Part shown: one piece after another, positions 1 to 8,908 of the stretch
Numbering within the stretch: the first letter of the stretch is position 1
How the letters are laid out: each line of letters opens with the position of its first letter
Assembly: GCA_019637395.1 (NCBI GenBank)
Contig: JAHBVR010000003.1
Location: 444,500 to 508,499, forward strand
DNA: 64,000 nucleotides
Direction: 5' to 3'
From: Vulcanimicrobiota bacterium
Lineage (GTDB): Bacteria; Vulcanimicrobiota; Xenobia; Xenobiales; JADMJV01
Translations under genes and position numbers: made by a program
Notes under the pieces: model-generated
What the model saw: the letters and a program-made list of their open reading frames with translations, nothing else
The model's database searches: none
Told to the model about the DNA's origin: nothing

Positions 1-33
1 ATTGGATGCGGGCGTCCCAGGGAGATTTAAGCG

Positions 34-2682
34 GTGACAAACTTAACAAAAGTGAGAGTGTATGAACTGGCCCGTGAGCTGGGAATGGATGACAGCAAGC
101 CGCTGATGAAGCTACTTCGCGACATGGGGTACGACGTGAAGACCGCTTCTAACACCTTGTCTGACGAAGCCGTCAAGAAGATCCGCGAGGTCGTGGCCCC
201 GCATATGGAACAAGCCCGTAAGGAGACTCCTGCCCCTGTGGCCAAAGTTGATGAACCTAAGAAAACGGCTGCCCCCGCGGCCCGAGTGGTTGCTCCCGCA
301 ACCCCCAATCGCGTCGTGCGCATCGCCAACCGCGCCACTTCGGCCGAGAAGGAAGCCATTCTAGATCGCCATCGCCGCAAGCTATCGGGGGAAAGCCCGA
401 TGGAAACGGCCCTGGAGGCCAAACAGTCTATTCAAGAGCCGGTCGCTCCGCCGCCTGTTCCGGTGGTGGAAGAAGTGCCTCCCCCAGTTCCGGAACCGGT
501 CGTGGAGGAGCAGGCTCCCCCCGTGGAGCCGCCGGCTCCTCAGCCGGTGGCCGAGACTCCTCGCCCGGTCGAAGCCGCTCCTACTCCGGAGGCGGCCCGT
601 CCCGGAGAGAATCGGCCTCGTCCCGTGGATCAACAGATCGCCGCCGAATATCGGGAACGAACCACGGCTCCGACTCCCCCACCCCCGGCTCCGCCTGTGG
701 ATAACCGTGGTGGTTTCAGGCCCAATCAGCCCGGTGGCCCTAAGACCCGCGAAATCAGCCCCTCGCGTGGTCCGATCAAGAAAGGTGGGCCTCAGAAGCC
801 TGGCGTTTCCGTCGCTCCAGGACTTACGCACCAGCAGAAACCACCGGGACGTTTTGGGGGCCGGCCTCAAGGCGGGCGGGGCGGCCCGCGCCGTTCCCAT
901 CAGCATCACGCCCCCCGAGTGGAGACGGTGAAAGCTCTGGATTTGCCGGAATTGATCTCGGTTGCCGATCTGGCGGGCCGCCTGAGCACTTCTCCCGGTG
1001 AACTTATCAAAGCTCTCATCAAAGAAGGTCAGATGGTTTCTATTAACCAGGCCTTGGATTACGCCACCGCCGCCCGTCTGGCGGAGCAATACGGTTTCGT
1101 GGTTCAGGAATCGGCCGATGAGCTGCCCGATCTCGACTTGCTGGAAAGCGAAGACAACGGCGATACCACCCCGCGTCCTCCGGTCGTCACCGTGCTCGGC
1201 CACGTGGATCATGGCAAGACCAGCTTGCTTGACGCCATCCGCAGCGCCAACGTGACCGCCTCCGAAGCCGGCGGCATCACCCAGCGCATCGGTGCTTATA
1301 CCGTTCGGCAGGGCGAGAGCGTGATCACCTTTATCGACACCCCGGGACACGAAGCGTTCACACAGATGCGCGCCCGTGGTGCCCAGGTGACGGACGTGGC
1401 TATCCTGGTGGTGGCCGCCGATGACGGCGTCATGCCGCAGACGGTGGAAGCCATCAATCACGCGAAAGCCGCCAAGGTGCCGATCATCGTGGCCGTCAAC
1501 AAAATCGACAAGCCTAACGCCAACCCGGATAAGGTTCTCCAGCAGTTGACCGAGTATAATCTGGTGCCCGAGTCTTGGGGCGGCGATACCATCACGGTGG
1601 GCGTCTCCGCTCTCAAGAAAGAAGGCATCACCGAGCTTCTCGAAATGATCGGACTGGTTTCCGAGATGCAGAATCTCAAGGCCAATCCCGATCGCACCGC
1701 TTTGGGAAGCATCATCGAAGCCGGCCTGGACAAAGGCGTGGGTCCGGTGGCCACCGTGCTGGTGCAGAACGGCACCCTGAAGGTGGGCGACACCGTAGTG
1801 GTGGGACGCACCTGGGGTCGCGTGCGCGGTCTGCGCGGACCGGACGGCAAGAATGTCAAGACGGCGGGACCCAGCTATCCGGCGGAGATCATCGGTCTCA
1901 ACGAGATCCCCGACGCCGGCGATCACATGCAGGTGGTCGAGGACGAAAAGGTGGCCAAACAGGTCGCCGAGGCTCGTTCCGACAAATCCCGCGCCAACCG
2001 CATCCGAGCCGTGGGCGGCAAAACCAGTCTGGAGGATTTCCTCTCTCAGTCCGGCGACAATGCCTCCAAGGAACTACGCGTCATCGTCAAAGCCGATGGC
2101 CAGGGCAGTCTGGAGGCCTTGTTGGCCAGCCTGGACAAACAGTCCACCGACGAAGTCAAGTTGGTGGTCACCCACAGCGCCGTGGGCGCGATTCGCGAAT
2201 CCGACGTGATGCTGGCCAATGCTTCGCAAGCCATGATCATCGGCTTCAACGTGCGTCCCGACGCCTCGGTGAAGCGCTTGGCCGAGCAGGATGGCGTGGA
2301 GATTCGTCTCTACCGCGTCATCTACCACATGCTCGAGGAGATTCGTAAAGCCATGGCCGGTCTGCTTACGCCGGACGTGTCCGAAGTGCACCTCGGGCGG
2401 GTGGAAATCCGCCAGGTCATCAAGGTTACCCGGGTCGGCAAAATCGCCGGTTGTATGGTGCAGGAGGGCAAGATCACCCGCGACAGCGAGGTGCGTTTGG
2501 TGCGCGACGGCATCGTCATCCACGAAGGCCGGCTGGAATCGCTCAAGCGCTTCAAGGACGACGTGCGCGAAGTTCTCGAAGGCTTCGAATGCGGTTTGAC
2601 CGTGCTCAACTACCCCGACATCCAGGAAGGCGATATTCTGGAGGCTTTCCGCAAGGAAGTCACCATCCGGGAAGACCTCTAA
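34..2682 (+). CDS. infB: translation initiation factor IF-2
   Basis: IF-2 is the GTPase that delivers initiator tRNA to the 30S subunit and promotes subunit joining. Seen: an N-terminal IF2_N winged-helix region (about residues 1-55), a long Pro/Glu/Arg-rich linker (about 65-295), a second IF2_N-like segment (about 300-355), and a G domain from about 385 with [16 protein letters not shown] and NKID. The usual beta-barrel, C1 and C2 domains follow. At 882 residues it is the length of a full bacterial IF-2. The start is GTG preceded by GGGAG. In frame 2 the bases before it end with a TGA overlapping this GTG (GTGA), probably the tail of an upstream gene such as ylxR or nusA, too short to identify. 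rbfA follows with no gap. Confidence 0.98.
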   Translation: MTNLTKVRVYELARELGMDDSKPLMKLLRDMGYDVKTASNTLSDEAVKKIREVVAPHMEQARKETPAPVAKVDEPKKTAAPAARVVAPATPNRVVRIANRATSAEKEAILDRHRRKLSGESPMETALEAKQSIQEPVAPPPVPVVEEVPPPVPEPVVEEQAPPVEPPAPQPVAETPRPVEAAPTPEAARPGENRPRPVDQQIAAEYRERTTAPTPPPPAPPVDNRGGFRPNQPGGPKTREISPSRGPIKKGGPQKPGVSVAPGLTHQQKPPGRFGGRPQGGRGGPRRSHQHHAPRVETVKALDLPELISVADLAGRLSTSPGELIKALIKEGQMVSINQALDYATAARLAEQYGFVVQESADELPDLDLLESEDNGDTTPRPPVVTVLGHVDHGKTSLLDAIRSANVTASEAGGITQRIGAYTVRQGESVITFIDTPGHEAFTQMRARGAQVTDVAILVVAADDGVMPQTVEAINHAKAAKVPIIVAVNKIDKPNANPDKVLQQLTEYNLVPESWGGDTITVGVSALKKEGITELLEMIGLVSEMQNLKANPDRTALGSIIEAGLDKGVGPVATVLVQNGTLKVGDTVVVGRTWGRVRGLRGPDGKNVKTAGPSYPAEIIGLNEIPDAGDHMQVVEDEKVAKQVAEARSDKSRANRIRAVGGKTSLEDFLSQSGDNASKELRVIVKADGQGSLEALLASLDKQSTDEVKLVVTHSAVGAIRESDVMLANASQAMIIGFNVRPDASVKRLAEQDGVEIRLYRVIYHMLEEIRKAMAGLLTPDVSEVHLGRVEIRQVIKVTRVGKIAGCMVQEGKITRDSEVRLVRDGIVIHEGRLESLKRFKDDVREVLEGFECGLTVLNYPDIQEGDILEAFRKEVTIREDL

Positions 2683-3057
2683 ATGGCGGGAAGCCGCCGA
2701 ATTCACCGCGTCAATGACCTGATTCAAGAAGTCGCCAACGAGGTGATGCGCCAGGTCAAAGACCCGGCCGTGGAAGGTGCCCTGATCACCATTACTTCGG
2801 TCAACGTCTCGCCCGACATGAGTTCGGCACGTCTCTACGTGACCGTGATGGGCAAGCCGGTGGCCGAGGTGGTGGAGGGCTTGAACCGCGCGTCCGGGTT
2901 TTTTCGCCGAGAAATCACCCGCCAGGTGAGCCTCAAACGCGTGCCTTCCATCCAGTTTCTCTACGACGACACGCTGGACCACGCCATGAAGGTGCAGAAG
3001 TTGTTGCACGAGGCGTCGCTGCAGTCTACCCAGGCTCAACCCGAAGAGCAATCATGA
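2683..3057 (+). CDS. rbfA: 30S ribosome-binding factor RbfA
   Basis: RbfA is a small KH-fold protein that matures the 5' end of 16S rRNA and helps cold adaptation. At 124 residues it has the normal length. Seen: the N-terminal R-I-x-R-V-N-D-L-I-Q-E pattern, then VKDP, a middle VNVSPDMSSARLYVTV strand typical of the family, and a C-terminal V-P-x-I-Q-F-L-Y-D-D segment. The ATG abuts the infB stop codon (TAAATG), so the two are translationally coupled in the conserved infB-rbfA order. Confidence 0.97.
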   Translation: MAGSRRIHRVNDLIQEVANEVMRQVKDPAVEGALITITSVNVSPDMSSARLYVTVMGKPVAEVVEGLNRASGFFRREITRQVSLKRVPSIQFLYDDTLDHAMKVQKLLHEASLQSTQAQPEEQS

Positions 3058-3111
3058 TTCTTTAAGGGCGTCTGGGATATGCTCCACTTACTATCGGAAA
3101 GGAGCGTGTCC

Positions 3112-3468
3112 GTGGCCCTGCAAGCACCCAATCTTGGTCTCGATCGTCGTGGCTGTGGACGCGTTTCCCATCGCAGCGAAGTGCTGGTAAAAGGGGCAGC
3201 GGCCACCTTTGGCCGGGGAACCACCCGCGATGTCAATGAGAGCGGCGCGCGCCTGGTGGTCTCCGAAAAGGTGAAACCCGGCCATGACCTGGTCGTCTAC
3301 CTCAAGCTGGAAGCCCAACGCGCTTTGAGTTTCCTGGCTACCGTGGTGTGGACGAAATCCACCGAAAACGGTACCGAAGTCGGCGTACGTTTTCAGGATG
3401 GCTGCAATGCCGACCGGCGCCGCTTAAACCGCTGGCTCCACCACCGCCGGCTGCTTTCTTTCGCTTAA
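3112..3468 (+). CDS. PilZ-domain protein
   Basis: Small single-domain protein (118 residues from the chosen start) resembling PilZ, a c-di-GMP-binding fold. Seen: an early R-R-G-C-G-R-V-S-H-R stretch, then R-D-V-N-E-S-G-A-R-L matching the PilZ D/NxSxxG signature, followed by alternating beta-strands ending in EVGVRFQD. The RxxxR half of the ligand motif is not clean, so c-di-GMP binding is inferred. I chose GTG at 3112 because AAAGGAG lies 7 bases upstream; an ATG at 3079 is in frame but has no ribosome-binding site. The 3' end overlaps the convergent DUF2306 gene by 45 bases. Confidence 0.75.
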   Translation: MALQAPNLGLDRRGCGRVSHRSEVLVKGAAATFGRGTTRDVNESGARLVVSEKVKPGHDLVVYLKLEAQRALSFLATVVWTKSTENGTEVGVRFQDGCNADRRRLNRWLHHRRLLSFA

Positions 3469-4074
3469 TAGCCCGCCTTTCCAGGCATAGATCATGGCCG
3501 GCTGCCAGCTGGCCCAGGCCAACCCGCCCGCTACTTGTTCCACTTCCAGATCAAGGTAGGCGGCCGTGCCCAGACCGATGCGCAGCCACACGGCCGAGAA
3601 GGCCAGCGCGTAGTGAAATCTCACCCAAAGCTGGTGTTTGGCCCACTGTCGAGAGCGGGCGGTCTGGTAGGCTCGCCAGGTAGCCCACGCCCACCAGGCG
3701 CTCAAGGTGTAGAAGCTGAGCGTGGCCCCTAGCCCACCCTCGGCGCGACTGCTGAGGGGTAGCCCCGTGAAGATAGCCACGGCCGCGCAACCAAGGTAAA
3801 GCTTGCCCAGCCGGGCATGCCGGCCGCGGGCTAAAGGGAACTGCCAGCGGGCCAGCAGCAGCGGCCCGAGACTGAGCAGCAAGCAGGCGCTGACAGCGTG
3901 GCCTACCACCCAGGGCCACTCGCCGGCGTATTTCGGACCGAAAGGAGGAGAAAAAGCCCCGGGTCCCTGCCAGATCAGATGGAGGGACTGGCCACTCAGG
4001 ACCCAGGCTTGCAGGCTGGCGTAGCCAAAGGCGATGGCCAGCAGCCAGCGCCGGCCGGCTTTAAGGGTGGTCAA
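3424..4074 (-). CDS. DUF2306-like polytopic membrane protein
   Basis: Integral membrane protein of 216 residues with about six hydrophobic helices. The pattern resembles DUF2306: a histidine in an early helix (GHAVSACLLL), an R-H-A-R-L-G-K-L-Y segment after helix 3, and a later K-H-Q-L-W-V-R-F-H-Y motif. Conserved histidines in adjacent helices suggest a haem or redox role for such proteins, but no function is established and I do not claim one. It overlaps the upstream pilin-like gene by 14 bases on the same strand, so they are probably co-transcribed. Its 3' end overlaps the convergent PilZ gene. Confidence 0.7.
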   Translation of the reverse strand: MTTLKAGRRWLLAIAFGYASLQAWVLSGQSLHLIWQGPGAFSPPFGPKYAGEWPWVVGHAVSACLLLSLGPLLLARWQFPLARGRHARLGKLYLGCAAVAIFTGLPLSSRAEGGLGATLSFYTLSAWWAWATWRAYQTARSRQWAKHQLWVRFHYALAFSAVWLRIGLGTAAYLDLEVEQVAGGLAWASWQPAMIYAWKGGLLSERKQPAVVEPAV

Positions 4075-4543
4075 TCAGACCTTCCTTGGAGTCATACTGG
4101 GGGAAGCCGTGGGGATCGGCATCAAAGCCACGGTAAGCATGGGCATGATCTCCTCTGCAGGTCATGCTGAAGGAATCGGGTTGGGTGGCCACCTCATAGC
4201 TGTAGTCGTGACCAGGCCTCCGGCTCCAGGCGGAGCGGGACGGACAGGTGGGAATCTGTCTCAAGTAGTTCCTCGGTATTAACTTATCCAGTTCCTTGGG
4301 ATAATTTCCCTGGTTGTCGCCGGCGTACATTTCCAGCGCGGTGGCCAGATTCTTCAAGTTCGACTTGCAGGCCGTCAACTGGCCTCGAGCTCGCGCCTTC
4401 ATGAAATTCGGTACCAAAGTCACGAAAAGAATCACTACGACGGCACAGATAATGAGCAAGTCTCTGGGAGAAAAGAACTTTCTCCCGGGGCTGTCCAGAT
4501 CGATCGGATTCTCTAAATCAGAGCCTAAAGGTTGTTCCTTCAT
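4061..4543 (-). CDS. type IV pilin-like protein with degenerate prepilin signal
   Basis: 160-residue protein with one N-terminal transmembrane helix (about residues 27-50) followed by A-R-A-R-x-Q-L-T-A-C-K-S-N-L-K-N-L-A, the hallmark of type II pseudopilin/pilin-like proteins, and then a small Cys-containing globular domain (TCPS, MTCRG). The prepilin-peptidase site is abnormal. The family normally has Gly, then Phe at +1 and Glu at +5. Here the segment reads K-F-F-S-P-R-D-L-L, with Asp in the +5 place and no Gly before the Phe. It also carries about 25 charged cytosolic residues ahead of the helix. It may stay uncleaved as a membrane-anchored protein. It lies downstream of the methyltransferase fusion gene on the same strand. 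Confidence 0.75.
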   Translation of the reverse strand: MKEQPLGSDLENPIDLDSPGRKFFSPRDLLIICAVVVILFVTLVPNFMKARARGQLTACKSNLKNLATALEMYAGDNQGNYPKELDKLIPRNYLRQIPTCPSRSAWSRRPGHDYSYEVATQPDSFSMTCRGDHAHAYRGFDADPHGFPQYDSKEGLIDHP

Positions 4544-4573
4544 GCCTGCTCTACGTTCGTGCCGGAGGCAGGT

Positions 4574-6667
4574 TCACCTAGAGGAAAGCCAGGCCCGTAG
4601 CAGCAGGCAACGTAGATGTCCGTTGGAGATCTCTTCCCAGCGTTCCATGAGTTCCTCAAGCGGAAAGAAGTCCAGGCAGCCGGGGTGAAGCATGTGCAGG
4701 CGTACGGCCACTGGATAGACCAGTTCTGGAGTCAACCCGGGGGTGGGAAAATAGGGGCCGCCCAACGGCGCCCAGTCCGACGCGGCGAAGCCGTATTCCC
4801 TGAAAAACGGCCTCTCCAGCCAGCTTCGCGCCTGTTCCAGGCTGGTCACTTCGGAAGGTAACCGCCAGGCCGGGGCAATCCAATGACGAGAGTTGCCGGA
4901 AAAAGCCTGAGCGGCGGGCAGATCCTCCAGGTCGAGGCCGACCCACCAACTTTTTTCTTGGTAAAGCATCGGGAGTACTGCCATCGTCAGGCTTTGTAGT
5001 TGGCTGGGCACGATGTATTCCAGCTGGCTTTCGTCGACCAGCTGGCCGGTGGACGAAAACTGTTGAAAACGCCGGCTACGCACTTCCAAAAAGCCCGCGC
5101 TGCGAGAATGGGGAAGGAAGACACGGGCGCGGCCGACTTCCCAACGGGAGCTCATCGGGATCCACTCGCTCTGAGAGGCGACCAGAGCGTCGCCCAGCCA
5201 GGGTCCCGGGTCGATTCCCAGTTGGCGCATCAATCCAAAGATATGCATCTCCAGCCGGTGATCGGAAAGGCCGTGCACCTGGGCGCTGCGCAGGAGTTGG
5301 TGAGCATCCAGGGCCCGGATAGAGCTGTGGGGACGAACTTTGGAATCGACCTCGACGTAGCAGGCCACCACTTCCTCCCGGATGCCTCCTGGTGACGGAT
5401 AGTGGACGTTGCCGCTCCACAGACGTTGGATGGCGGAGGGGGCGATTCCGGCTCTGGCTTCGAGCACTCTTTCCACCGTTTCCCCTAGCGGATCTTCTCC
5501 TTGCACGGCGGTAATGGGCTCGACTACGTATGGTGAGGGGAGCAGCCCGTCCAGCGAGGCGGGCAGCTCGGTGAGAATCGGGCGAGGATAGCTGTGGCGC
5601 ACCAGCACGGTCAGATTCCCCGAATCGCTGAGGTAGAAGGGAAGGACGTCCACGGTCGGATGAGGCCGGCAAACCAGGTCGTAGACTTTCTGGGTGTGGC
5701 GGTTCTGGTAACTGCTCATGCGTAAGAACCTGGGGGTCTCCGGCGCCGGCTGGCTGCGGAAGGTCACCCCCTGTCCCGGACCCACTTTTTCGCCGACAAT
5801 CAGGTAGTTGGTGGGTGGAAAATCCAGAGGGCGTCCATCCAGCTCGAACCATTCAAATTGACCTTCAAATCGGTTCTCTATGATCCAAGGGTTGTAAAGC
5901 GGGGTCGAGACCAGAACGCGCAGGCCCAGGCGCGAAAAAAGCTCTTCGAACTCAGTCTGGGTAAAGTAAGTATACTCTTCTTGAATTTCCTGGGCCCAGT
6001 CTTCCGTGTAGTCCTTGCGCAGCAGAAATTCGACCGCCAGACGTCGCTCCACCCGCAGGCGCCACCAACCCCGCTCGTCTCTTCCCAGGTCTTCATAGGC
6101 GAACCCCCGCTGCTGCTCGGGCAAGAGGGCTCGGAACTGGCGACTGAAGATGAGCCAGCGGGGGGCCAGGGAAAAGGGCAACCTCAGTTCTACCTGACCC
6201 GGCTCAGGTGCCAGAAAATCGCGCACGATCAGACATCCGCCTTGCGCCAGCTGGTCTACCTGGGCCTGCAGGGCCCGGGCTGCCCGTTCAGCCTCGTATC
6301 CATTATAGCTGGTCACGTGGTGCAGCACCGAACTGTTGACGATGCCGTCCAGGCTGCCGGGTTCAAAGCAAGCCTCGGCAATGTCGCCCACTTGAAAAGA
6401 CAGGTTGGGCAATTGGTATTGTCGAGCGGCTACTTCGACCATGGTCGGGTTGACGTCTACCCCGACCACCTGCAGACGGGGATAGAGGGCGGCCAGGGCG
6501 TGGCTGCCGGAACCCGAGCCCATTCCCATGTCGGCGATTTTTCCCTGACAAGGGAGATGGGCGGCCGTCAGGGCCACTTTTTGGCGCATGGCCGCATCCA
6601 TGTTGGCCAGATACCTGGTATAGGCGGCCAGGTCCCCGCGATCCTGACGTCGGTAAAGATTGCTCAT
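4574..6667 (-). CDS. class I SAM methyltransferase fused to two Nudix-like domains
   Basis: 697-residue three-part protein. Residues about 1-290 are a Rossmann-fold methyltransferase: motif I D-M-G-M-G-S-G-S-G-S-H, acidic post-I GVDVNP, and motif IV region IVNSSVLHHV. Residues about 320-480 resemble a Nudix fold (VDVLPFYLSDSGNLTVLVRHSYPRP), but the Nudix box is degenerate: GEDPLGETVERVLEARAGI lacks the metal-binding REUxEE glutamates. Residues about 520-670 look like a second copy of the same fold (LTMAVLPMLYQ... VGLDLEDLP), with even less of the box. The methyl acceptor is unknown. The degenerate domains more likely bind a nucleotide-like ligand than hydrolyse one (inference). It is divergent from the MscS gene, 14 bases away. 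Confidence 0.75.
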   Translation of the reverse strand: MSNLYRRQDRGDLAAYTRYLANMDAAMRQKVALTAAHLPCQGKIADMGMGSGSGSHALAALYPRLQVVGVDVNPTMVEVAARQYQLPNLSFQVGDIAEACFEPGSLDGIVNSSVLHHVTSYNGYEAERAARALQAQVDQLAQGGCLIVRDFLAPEPGQVELRLPFSLAPRWLIFSRQFRALLPEQQRGFAYEDLGRDERGWWRLRVERRLAVEFLLRKDYTEDWAQEIQEEYTYFTQTEFEELFSRLGLRVLVSTPLYNPWIIENRFEGQFEWFELDGRPLDFPPTNYLIVGEKVGPGQGVTFRSQPAPETPRFLRMSSYQNRHTQKVYDLVCRPHPTVDVLPFYLSDSGNLTVLVRHSYPRPILTELPASLDGLLPSPYVVEPITAVQGEDPLGETVERVLEARAGIAPSAIQRLWSGNVHYPSPGGIREEVVACYVEVDSKVRPHSSIRALDAHQLLRSAQVHGLSDHRLEMHIFGLMRQLGIDPGPWLGDALVASQSEWIPMSSRWEVGRARVFLPHSRSAGFLEVRSRRFQQFSSTGQLVDESQLEYIVPSQLQSLTMAVLPMLYQEKSWWVGLDLEDLPAAQAFSGNSRHWIAPAWRLPSEVTSLEQARSWLERPFFREYGFAASDWAPLGGPYFPTPGLTPELVYPVAVRLHMLHPGCLDFFPLEELMERWEEISNGHLRCLLLRAWLSSR

Positions 6668-6681
6668 AGTGCGAGGGTTCT

Positions 6682-8262
6682 GTGACCGGGCTGGGAAAAC
6701 TTGCCCGGATGCGCTGGTGGATACTGTGGATATTCTTGCTGACGGCCCCTGGTTGGGTGCTGGCCCAACCAGATTTGCCGCCTACCGCCACGCCTGTTCT
6801 GACGGAGCCCGCCACACCCGAGGTGGTCAACGACGGTCCTCTTTCCAGCGCTCGGCGCACCGTTGATACTTTCCTTGAGGTGATGGCCCAGGCCAATCCT
6901 TTGCGGCCGGATCTGGAAGCCCAGGCGCGTAACTGCCTCGATCTCTCCCGGTTGAATCCGCTGACCCGCTCCGATAAAGGCAGCCTGATCGCCTACAAAC
7001 TCTACTCCGTACTGCAGACCTTGAAGTCGATCCCCGAACTTTCCGGCCCCTCGCCGGTGACTGTGCTGGAGCATCCCGAGGGTTCCGTGCAGTTGGCTCG
7101 TGACGCCGAGGGCAACTGGCGCTTCACCGCCGAGACGGTGGAAAGGGTGGATGAGCTCTTCGCGGCTCTGCACAAGCCTCCCGAGGCGGAGGCTGGACAG
7201 GCGGTCACTCCCTGGAATCGGATGGTTCTGGGTGCGCCCGTCTCCAAATGGACGGCGCTGGGGCTGTGGTTCGTCTTGGGTCTGGTGTGGGAGCGCCTGG
7301 TAAGCGGCCTGGTGCGCCGTTTCGTGGCTCGCACCCAAAAGCGCCTGGGCATCACTCCACTGGCGCATGAGCCGGGCGCGCGCACGGCCACGGGTAGACT
7401 TTTCGCCGTTTTTTGGTGGATGGTGGGCGTCTCGCTGTTGCAGCCACCGATGGAGTTCATGCTCGGGGCCATGTTGCTGCTGCGCCTGATGTGCTTTTAT
7501 TACTGCCTGCTGGCCTCTTTCCGCTGGTTGGATCTGGCCTCTGGCTATTTCGTCACATACTATGGCGGCGCCTCACAGGGCTCGGATCGGGAAATGTTCG
7601 TCCCGCTGGTGCGGCGTACGTGCAAGACATTCGTGGGGCTTTTGTTGCTCAGCATGCTGGGCCGCAGTCTCAATCTGGACATCACCGGACTGCTGGCCGG
7701 CTTTAGCATCCTGGGCGCCATGGTGGCTCTGGCCGGCCAGGACACGGTTAAGAACATCTTCGGCTCGCTGACGGTCCTGGTGGATCGATCCTTCCAGGTA
7801 GGCGACCGCATCACCGTTCAGGGAGTCGACGGGGTGGTTGAGGACCTGGGCTTTCGCAGCACGCGCATCCGCACCGTTGAAGACACGCTGGTGACGCTGC
7901 CCAATTCGCTGCTGTTGACTTCTTCGGTGGATAATTGGGGACGGCGTTCGGGGCGCCGTTTTGCCACCGGAATTACCGTCGATTACAGCAGTGATCCCGA
8001 GAAGATTGAAAAGTTCTGCCGACAAGTGGGTGATCGCCTGCAACATCAGGCCGTGCCCACTCGCAGCGTCAGTGTGACCGCCAGCGCTCTCAACGATTTC
8101 GGTATTCGTCTGGCTATCACGCTGCTGGTGGAAACTTACGACCAGACGGTCGAGGCTCAGGTGCGCCATGCGGTGATCATGGAGATTTTGCGCAGCGCCC
8201 GAGAATGTGGCCTGACCGTGGTTTATCCCAGTCAGCGCATCGTGATGGACTCTAGACCTTAG
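6682..8262 (+). CDS. mechanosensitive ion channel, MscS family
   Basis: 526-residue small-conductance mechanosensitive channel that releases solutes on hypo-osmotic shock. Seen: a signal-peptide-like N terminus (RWWILWIFLLTAPGWVLAQ), a periplasmic domain (to about residue 180), several membrane helices, and the Gly/Ala-rich pore helix with LGAMVALAGQDTVKN. The beta domain (F-Q-V-G-D-R-I-T-V-Q-G-V-D-G-V-V-E) and the cytoplasmic LPNS segment follow. The GTG start at 6682 has GAGGG just upstream; an ATG at 6709 would still leave the signal peptide. It overlaps the convergent GST gene by 11 bases. Confidence 0.93.
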   Translation: MTGLGKLARMRWWILWIFLLTAPGWVLAQPDLPPTATPVLTEPATPEVVNDGPLSSARRTVDTFLEVMAQANPLRPDLEAQARNCLDLSRLNPLTRSDKGSLIAYKLYSVLQTLKSIPELSGPSPVTVLEHPEGSVQLARDAEGNWRFTAETVERVDELFAALHKPPEAEAGQAVTPWNRMVLGAPVSKWTALGLWFVLGLVWERLVSGLVRRFVARTQKRLGITPLAHEPGARTATGRLFAVFWWMVGVSLLQPPMEFMLGAMLLLRLMCFYYCLLASFRWLDLASGYFVTYYGGASQGSDREMFVPLVRRTCKTFVGLLLLSMLGRSLNLDITGLLAGFSILGAMVALAGQDTVKNIFGSLTVLVDRSFQVGDRITVQGVDGVVEDLGFRSTRIRTVEDTLVTLPNSLLLTSSVDNWGRRSGRRFATGITVDYSSDPEKIEKFCRQVGDRLQHQAVPTRSVSVTASALNDFGIRLAITLLVETYDQTVEAQVRHAVIMEILRSARECGLTVVYPSQRIVMDSRP

Positions 8263-8884
8263 CCGGGGTGGCGTAGCGCGCGTAAGCGCTCACGTATCTC
8301 TGAGGGTCGCCGGCTTCTGCCTGAACCAGTGGATGGGCGCGCATGGTTTCCAACCACGATTCCACCCGGGTGGGCCACTCGGCGCGAAAGTCCCGATAGT
8401 GCTCGAGGGCGATCCAGCGCTCAAACCAGGGGTAGATGGCCGCGTCGGCCAGAGATGGCTGCTCTCCCAACCAGAACGGTCCTTCCAGCGACATCCACTG
8501 CGGCATGTCGGCGATGGCCTGGTGCAGGCGCTCGGCGGCATCCGCCTGCTCGTTGCGCAGCACCTGGTAAAAGGTGGGAATGACCGCGTTGCCGGCCCAA
8601 TCCACGGCCAGGCGGAACTTGGCGCGCAGCAGCGGATCGTGAGGCAAGAGCCCGCGATCGGAAAAAACGTCGGCCAGATATTCGTTGATAATGGCCGACT
8701 CCCAGATGCGGTGACCATTGTGCTCCAACAGAGGCACCTTCTGGTTCGGCGAAATATGCCGATACCAATCAGGCATGTCGGCCAGATCGATCTCCACCCT
8801 TTCGTGCTCTAGATGACCCAAACGGAGGGCCAGACGGCAGCGGTGGGCAAAGGGGCAAACCTGGGCGGTGTAGAGTTTCAGCAT
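8252..8884 (-). CDS. glutathione S-transferase family protein
   Basis: 210-residue GST with an N-terminal thioredoxin-like domain (residues 1-78) and an all-helical C-terminal domain. Seen: CPFAHR at residues 10-15, where the cysteine replaces Ser/Tyr as in omega/beta-etherase-like classes, then N-Q-K-V-P-L-L with the cis-proline, and ES-A-I-I-N-E-Y, which binds the glutathione gamma-glutamyl group. The substrate cannot be told from sequence. A Cys-type GST usually does thiol transfer or dehalogenation-type chemistry rather than simple conjugation (family knowledge). It stands alone, convergent with the MscS gene. Confidence 0.9.
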   Translation of the reverse strand: MLKLYTAQVCPFAHRCRLALRLGHLEHERVEIDLADMPDWYRHISPNQKVPLLEHNGHRIWESAIINEYLADVFSDRGLLPHDPLLRAKFRLAVDWAGNAVIPTFYQVLRNEQADAAERLHQAIADMPQWMSLEGPFWLGEQPSLADAAIYPWFERWIALEHYRDFRAEWPTRVESWLETMRAHPLVQAEAGDPQRYVSAYARYATPAKV

Positions 8885-8908
8885 GCCTTCACCTTGCGCC
8901 GGTAGACC

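Noticed and set aside
382-1926. 514-codon open frame antisense to infB
   Set aside because: It mirrors the GC-rich third positions of infB, which has unmistakable IF-2 motifs, and has no family features of its own.
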